Program-made: the position numbers and the translations under genes
The notes under the pieces: model-generated
Databases searched by the model: none
Told to the model about the DNA's origin: nothing
The model's input: only the letters and a program-made list of their open reading frames with translations
Shown here: one piece after another, positions 60,361 through 64,000 of the stretch
Numbering within the stretch: position 1 is the stretch's first letter
How the letters are laid out: each line of letters opens with the position of its first letter
Origin: Anthracocystis setariae
Taxonomy: Eukaryota > Basidiomycota > Ustilaginomycetes > Ustilaginales > Ustilaginaceae
DNA: 64,000 bases
Assembly: GCA_928724745.1 (NCBI GenBank)
Contig: CAKMXJ010000003.1
Coordinates: forward strand, 806,001-870,000
Direction of reading: 5' to 3'

Positions 60361-61452
60361 CTAGTCTTTCTTCTTCTCTTCTTTCGACACATCCTTCTTG
60401 TCGTCTGTTGACTCCTTGCTTGCATCCTTTGTACCATTAGTGATGGTGTCGGAAGTTTCCTCTTCGCCCTTCTCGTTTTCTCTTCGATTGTTGATAAGCC
60501 CGTGCAAAGCAATAACTGCTCGGATCAAACTCGACAGGTACACGACCAGCAGTCGGTCATTGTTATCCACCGCGAACGATTTGGCCGCCTCGCTGTTTTT
60601 GTCCAGGTCGGGCAACAGGTTGAAGATATCTTGGAGGTCGTAGATAATCTGATGGTTGACAGGAAGCTTTCCTTCCACGACAGCCTGTAGGTAGTCACGA
60701 ATCTCGAGCAGCCGTGATTGCAGTCCGCGCAGACTTGATAGCTGGCTCGATACGCGAGTGGAAAGCGTTCCTACTGCGGTCGTGTCGCGGATATCACGCA
60801 ACAAGTGCTCGACCCCGATCTCTTCCGCCTCTTCCGCCTCAATTGTGCTGGGCACATGCATGAATGTCTTTTGAGTGGCGGTGCCGTCATCCTTGATCTC
60901 TTCCACAGCGAAGTATGCGTCGGTTGGAATGCCTACATCCCTCTGCCTTGGGTTGACGATGACCATGACAGGTCGTGGCATGAAGCGCTTCATGAGCTCG
61001 TTGATTTCCAAATCCGAAGAGCGCAGTCGAGGACCGGTGTGGTACCATCCCACCATCTTTTCGCGAGCATTGACCTTCTTGAACATGTCGTTCATGTTTG
61101 TGATGTAATCATGGTCCAAGAACCATGTTTTGGCATCTCGCTCATCCTCTTCAAAAGGTACGGCGAAAGAGTTGGCGACATTGATCGTCTTTCCACCATC
61201 GAGCTCCTGGCCAAGCAGTATACCAACAACTCGCTTGCGCGATCCGGACGCTGATCTCGAAGCATGATCGGTCACTGAGAGGAGCACCAACGGGTGAATG
61301 ATGACATTTGAGCTGGATAGACTGATTGTCTGTTTGGACCAAGAGCAAGGACCATCTCAAGAATGCGCACATAGTGTTAGCGGTTGAAGCCACAAAGACA
61401 TGTATCAAAGCAATCGCTGAGACCATCTTACCTCTTGTGTTGTGGCCGGCAT
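60361..61452 (-). CDS. RPN8: 26S proteasome regulatory subunit RPN8, one intron
   Basis: Lid subunit that pairs with the deubiquitinase RPN11. Exon 1 is 61432..61452 (only seven codons, MPATTQE), the intron 61330..61431 (102 nt, GTAAGA..AACAG, branch-like CTAAC) and exon 2 is 60361..61329; total 329 aa. Splicing in phase 0 leads into [22 protein letters not shown], the conserved RPN8 N-terminus. The MPN domain contains [13 protein letters not shown] rather than the JAMM metal site HSHP...D, so it is catalytically dead, as expected for RPN8. The C-terminus has helical lid-assembly segments and ends in a Lys/Asp/Glu-rich tail. Other acceptors shortly downstream of AACAG would break the frame. 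Divergent from PGS1. Confidence 0.94.
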
Positions 61453-61900
61453 CCTTGAAGCTAACCTGATCTGATCTGGTCGTCAAATCCTGATTCCTGT
61501 GCACTGGGTAACTCGTTTAGGGGCTCAAAGCGAGATCAAGCGGAGATGTATGTGCCCGGATGTGGTGATAGGGATACTAGATGGTTGAGCTTGGTGAGCT
61601 TCGAGGTGGCCGAAGTGTTGAATTCCAATATCCTCGACTCCACTTGGAAACGACGCGCATGCCCGATCACAGGCACGCGGGCCACTCTCACACCACAACT
61701 CGCCCGACCGAATCCCGAAGTCTAACACTTCGGAACTCGGGCCACCGTCAGAAAGAAAAGGGTCGAGTTTCCTCCACTTCCTCCCAGGAAAAGCTGGAAT
61801 CTGAGGATTCTTCCTGCTACAAGCCATACCTATCTCATAGTATCGACCACTCGACCCATCTATTGTTGCACTCACATGCGACGACCTACTTGACGACAAG
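61453..61900. other. Divergent RPN8/PGS1 promoter
   Basis: 448 bp between the RPN8 and PGS1 start codons. No TATA box, repeat or gene noticed. Confidence 0.55.
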
Positions 61901-63631
61901 ATGGCTTTCATTCGTAGGGCCTGGTGCCAAGGGCTGACGCGGCTGCCTGCAGCACCGTACACGAATCAGGAGGCCATTGTACAGACACGTAGGACAGCCA
62001 ATTTGAGTCTTTCACCGCTCCGCTCGAGGTGCCTGTCTTCCACCTCTTCAAGACATCGCGAGGACTCTACTAGTGGCAAGGCACAACCAGAAACCCATTT
62101 CTTGACAACGCAGCTAGCAGACGAAATGCGCCTGCCACTCTTCCCGGCCTCTGGCAGCCAGCTCCACCTACTGCAAGATCCCTCTCACTTCTACCAAACG
62201 CTCAAAGGCAAAATCGGACAGGCCAAAAGACGAATCTTCCTCGCTTCTCTTTACATTGGAAAGGAGGAGGTCGAGCTCATCGACCATCTGGAGTCAGCGT
62301 TGAGACGTAGTCCAGCTCTACAGCTTACGATTCTGGTCGACGCACTCAGAGGTACAAGAGAGGCAGCACCCACCCCCTCGTGTGCCAGCCTGGTATCCAA
62401 GCTACACGCTCAATTCCCGGATCGTGTCAGTATCCGACTCTATCATACACCGAACTTTCGAGGTATGCTCAAGAAGTTAGTAGGAAAACGCTTCAACGAG
62501 GGATGGGGGCTTCAGCACATGAAAATCTATGGATTTGATGACGACGTCGTGCTAAGTGGAGCCAACCTCAGCCGCGATTATTTCACCAACCGGCGGGACA
62601 GGTACTTACTGGTTGAAGATCACAAGCATGTTGCCGACTACCTCCATTCGCTCGTACAGGTCGTTGGGCAATTCAGCTTCAAGCTCGAAACATCAAGCTC
62701 GCAACAGGGAATGGCCGAAGAACTATCAACTCCAGACTGGAAGCTTGTATGGGACGGGGGAAAGGAGTATCGGACACGGCTTGAAGAGGGCACCACCCTT
62801 GAGCCGTATGCAGAGACGGGCTGGACTCGTGCAGCAAGCCAGTCTGTGGAGAAGTTTACTCGTCATTGGCAGGATCGATTACCCAAATCTGCTGCCGAGG
62901 CTAAGATCGCGAACAAGGAAGCAGATACTTTGCTGTTGCCGCTGCTACAGATGGGTCCCCTTCAGATCAGACAAGAAACTCGCGCTGTCCCCCAACTCCT
63001 CAGCCTCGGACTACAGGCGCCGAAAGGGCAGATTCAACCACCGATACTCGGCCTCACTTCTGGCTATTTTTCCCTCTACAAGCCATACAAAACGCTTCTT
63101 CTCGGCGCAAAAGCTGCAAAGAATGCCATTATCAGGATCATTTGCGCTGCTCCGGAAGCGAACGGGTTCTTTCAATCTAAGGGCGTCTCCGGATGGATCC
63201 CCGAAGCATATACTTGGTACGAGTACCAGTTTTGGAGAGCGCTGCAACGATCCAGGAGGTTGCTTGGACAGGATGGAAGGGCAGTAGAAGAAGGTGGAGT
63301 TGAGCTTTTGGAGTGGAACAAACCTGGCTGGACGTATCACGCTAAAGGAATCTGGTACACGCCAGGATCTAAGGATGATGCTCCATCGGCACCCACCATG
63401 GTCCATATTGGTTCGAGCAACTATGGTTCTAGGTCGGCGGACCTTGACCTCGAGTGCACTTTCCTCATATCGACTCAGTCTGCTGATCTCTCGCAGCGCT
63501 TCAAACAGGAGTTTGAGACACTGCAACAAGATGCTGAGGATGTCGTGGATGCAAAGCTGTTTGAGCGACCCGATCGAAAGGTTCGAAAACGAGTTCGAGT
63601 TGCTGCTTCCATCTTGAAAGGCATGCTTTGA
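61901..63631 (+). CDS. PGS1: Phosphatidylglycerophosphate synthase (CDP-DAG-glycerol-3-phosphate phosphatidyltransferase)
   Basis: Committed step of cardiolipin synthesis at the mitochondrial inner membrane: CDP-diacylglycerol plus glycerol-3-phosphate gives phosphatidylglycerophosphate. 576 aa. An Arg/Ser-rich N-terminus (about 55 aa, nearly free of acidic residues) fits a mitochondrial presequence. First HKD motif: H206, K208, D213 in QHMKIYGFDDD, followed by LSGANLS. Second: YHAKGIWY with H480 and K482 but no Asp, then HIGSSNYGSRS; the missing Asp is usual in PGS1. The phospholipase-D fold and the sequence FFLASLYIG-like segment (IFLASLYIGKEEVEL) support PGS1 over cardiolipin synthase. First ATG chosen. 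Confidence 0.92.
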   Translation: MAFIRRAWCQGLTRLPAAPYTNQEAIVQTRRTANLSLSPLRSRCLSSTSSRHREDSTSGKAQPETHFLTTQLADEMRLPLFPASGSQLHLLQDPSHFYQTLKGKIGQAKRRIFLASLYIGKEEVELIDHLESALRRSPALQLTILVDALRGTREAAPTPSCASLVSKLHAQFPDRVSIRLYHTPNFRGMLKKLVGKRFNEGWGLQHMKIYGFDDDVVLSGANLSRDYFTNRRDRYLLVEDHKHVADYLHSLVQVVGQFSFKLETSSSQQGMAEELSTPDWKLVWDGGKEYRTRLEEGTTLEPYAETGWTRAASQSVEKFTRHWQDRLPKSAAEAKIANKEADTLLLPLLQMGPLQIRQETRAVPQLLSLGLQAPKGQIQPPILGLTSGYFSLYKPYKTLLLGAKAAKNAIIRIICAAPEANGFFQSKGVSGWIPEAYTWYEYQFWRALQRSRRLLGQDGRAVEEGGVELLEWNKPGWTYHAKGIWYTPGSKDDAPSAPTMVHIGSSNYGSRSADLDLECTFLISTQSADLSQRFKQEFETLQQDAEDVVDAKLFERPDRKVRKRVRVAASILKGML

Positions 63632-63981
63632 TTTTGTCTATCAGATTTGCAATAGAAGCGCAGCACAGTCATTTGGTGGTCTTGTATGCACCGCATCAAA
63701 TGTAGATAGATCCACTCTTTGCATCATTCCGACCGTATACCCGCGGCGTCGATGCCGTTACTTTACGATGCGACTGTCCGTTTGTGCGTAGCCAGCCGTT
63801 TGATGATGGCGTGTGTAATAACTCGGAATTCGGATTTTGGAGTAGCCGGCGGTGGCGGGAAGAAGGTCTTGGCTCGGTGGAGCGAGTCACGAAATGCAGC
63901 CTGATTTACATCTTGCCCAATTCTTATCTCGATCGACCATCATCAATCGATCTTGGAAGCAGCAGCATCGCAAAGCATACG
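63632..63981. other. PGS1 3' region
   Basis: 350 bp without a supported gene; the last 80 bp resemble a leader of a following gene. Confidence 0.5.
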
Positions 63982-64000
63982 ATGTCGTCGACTAGTTCTA
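63982..64000 (+). CDS. Possible start of a further gene, cut by the window edge
   Basis: ATG followed by codons Ser-Ser-Thr-Ser-Ser at the end of leader-like sequence. Too short to identify; only the open ATG is seen. Confidence 0.25.

Overview
The window is nuclear DNA of a smut-type basidiomycete (order Ustilaginales: Ustilago, Sporisorium, Pseudozyma and relatives). The evidence is a compact layout of long, almost intron-free eukaryotic genes, GTAAGT-type introns of about 50-110 nt, intergenic C/T-rich leaders, many microsatellites and long T tracts, and fungal housekeeping proteins (formin, RPA2, ELP1, RPN8, UTP18, HEM3). No tRNA, rRNA, CRISPR or prokaryotic features were seen. The species is not determined.

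Layout. 0-36 kb is a dense housekeeping block: partial formin (+), glutathione reductase (-), a four-helix membrane protein of unknown function (-), mitochondrial rRNA methyltransferase MRM2 (-, one intron), an ArsB/citrate-like transporter (+), UTP18 (-), porphobilinogen deaminase HEM3 (+), RNA polymerase I subunit RPA2 (+), a 2.6 kb gene-free interval, cryptochrome-DASH (+), a secreted tyrosinase (-), YEATS protein YAF9 (-), a mitochondrial-type PPR protein (+) and a small cysteine-containing putative secreted protein (-).

36.7-43.2 kb is a complete, apparently young Ty1/copia retrotransposon. It has two 325 bp LTRs with no difference seen, a 5 bp target-site duplication (CACGT), an uninterrupted 1359-codon Gag-Pol, a polypurine tract, and a primer-binding site matching the anticodon region of initiator tRNA-Met (copia-style half-tRNA priming). 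Between pol and the 3' LTR lies an intact 428-codon accessory ORF. It has its own TATA-like box, a PPPY motif, a six-cysteine cluster resembling an expanded Zn2Cys6 domain, a helical stretch and an acidic/basic tail. This accessory gene is the most unusual object in the window.

43-50 kb is gene-poor: a wax-synthase-like MBOAT acyltransferase (-, one 48 nt intron), a doubtful 87-aa secreted ORF, mitochondrial ribosomal protein uL14m (-, one intron), short dispersed repeats and about 3.2 kb without a confident gene. 50-64 kb returns to housekeeping genes: a PKA catalytic subunit (+) with a long leader and an overlapping uORF, Elongator ELP1 (+), an IGHMBP2/HCS1-type helicase (-), proteasome subunit RPN8 (-, one intron), phosphatidylglycerophosphate synthase PGS1 (+) and perhaps the first codons of another gene at the edge.

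The genes are not organised as a pathway cluster. Several share divergent promoters (MRM2/transporter, UTP18/HEM3, YAF9/PPR, RPN8/PGS1) or have closely convergent 3' ends (transporter/UTP18, 50 bp apart).
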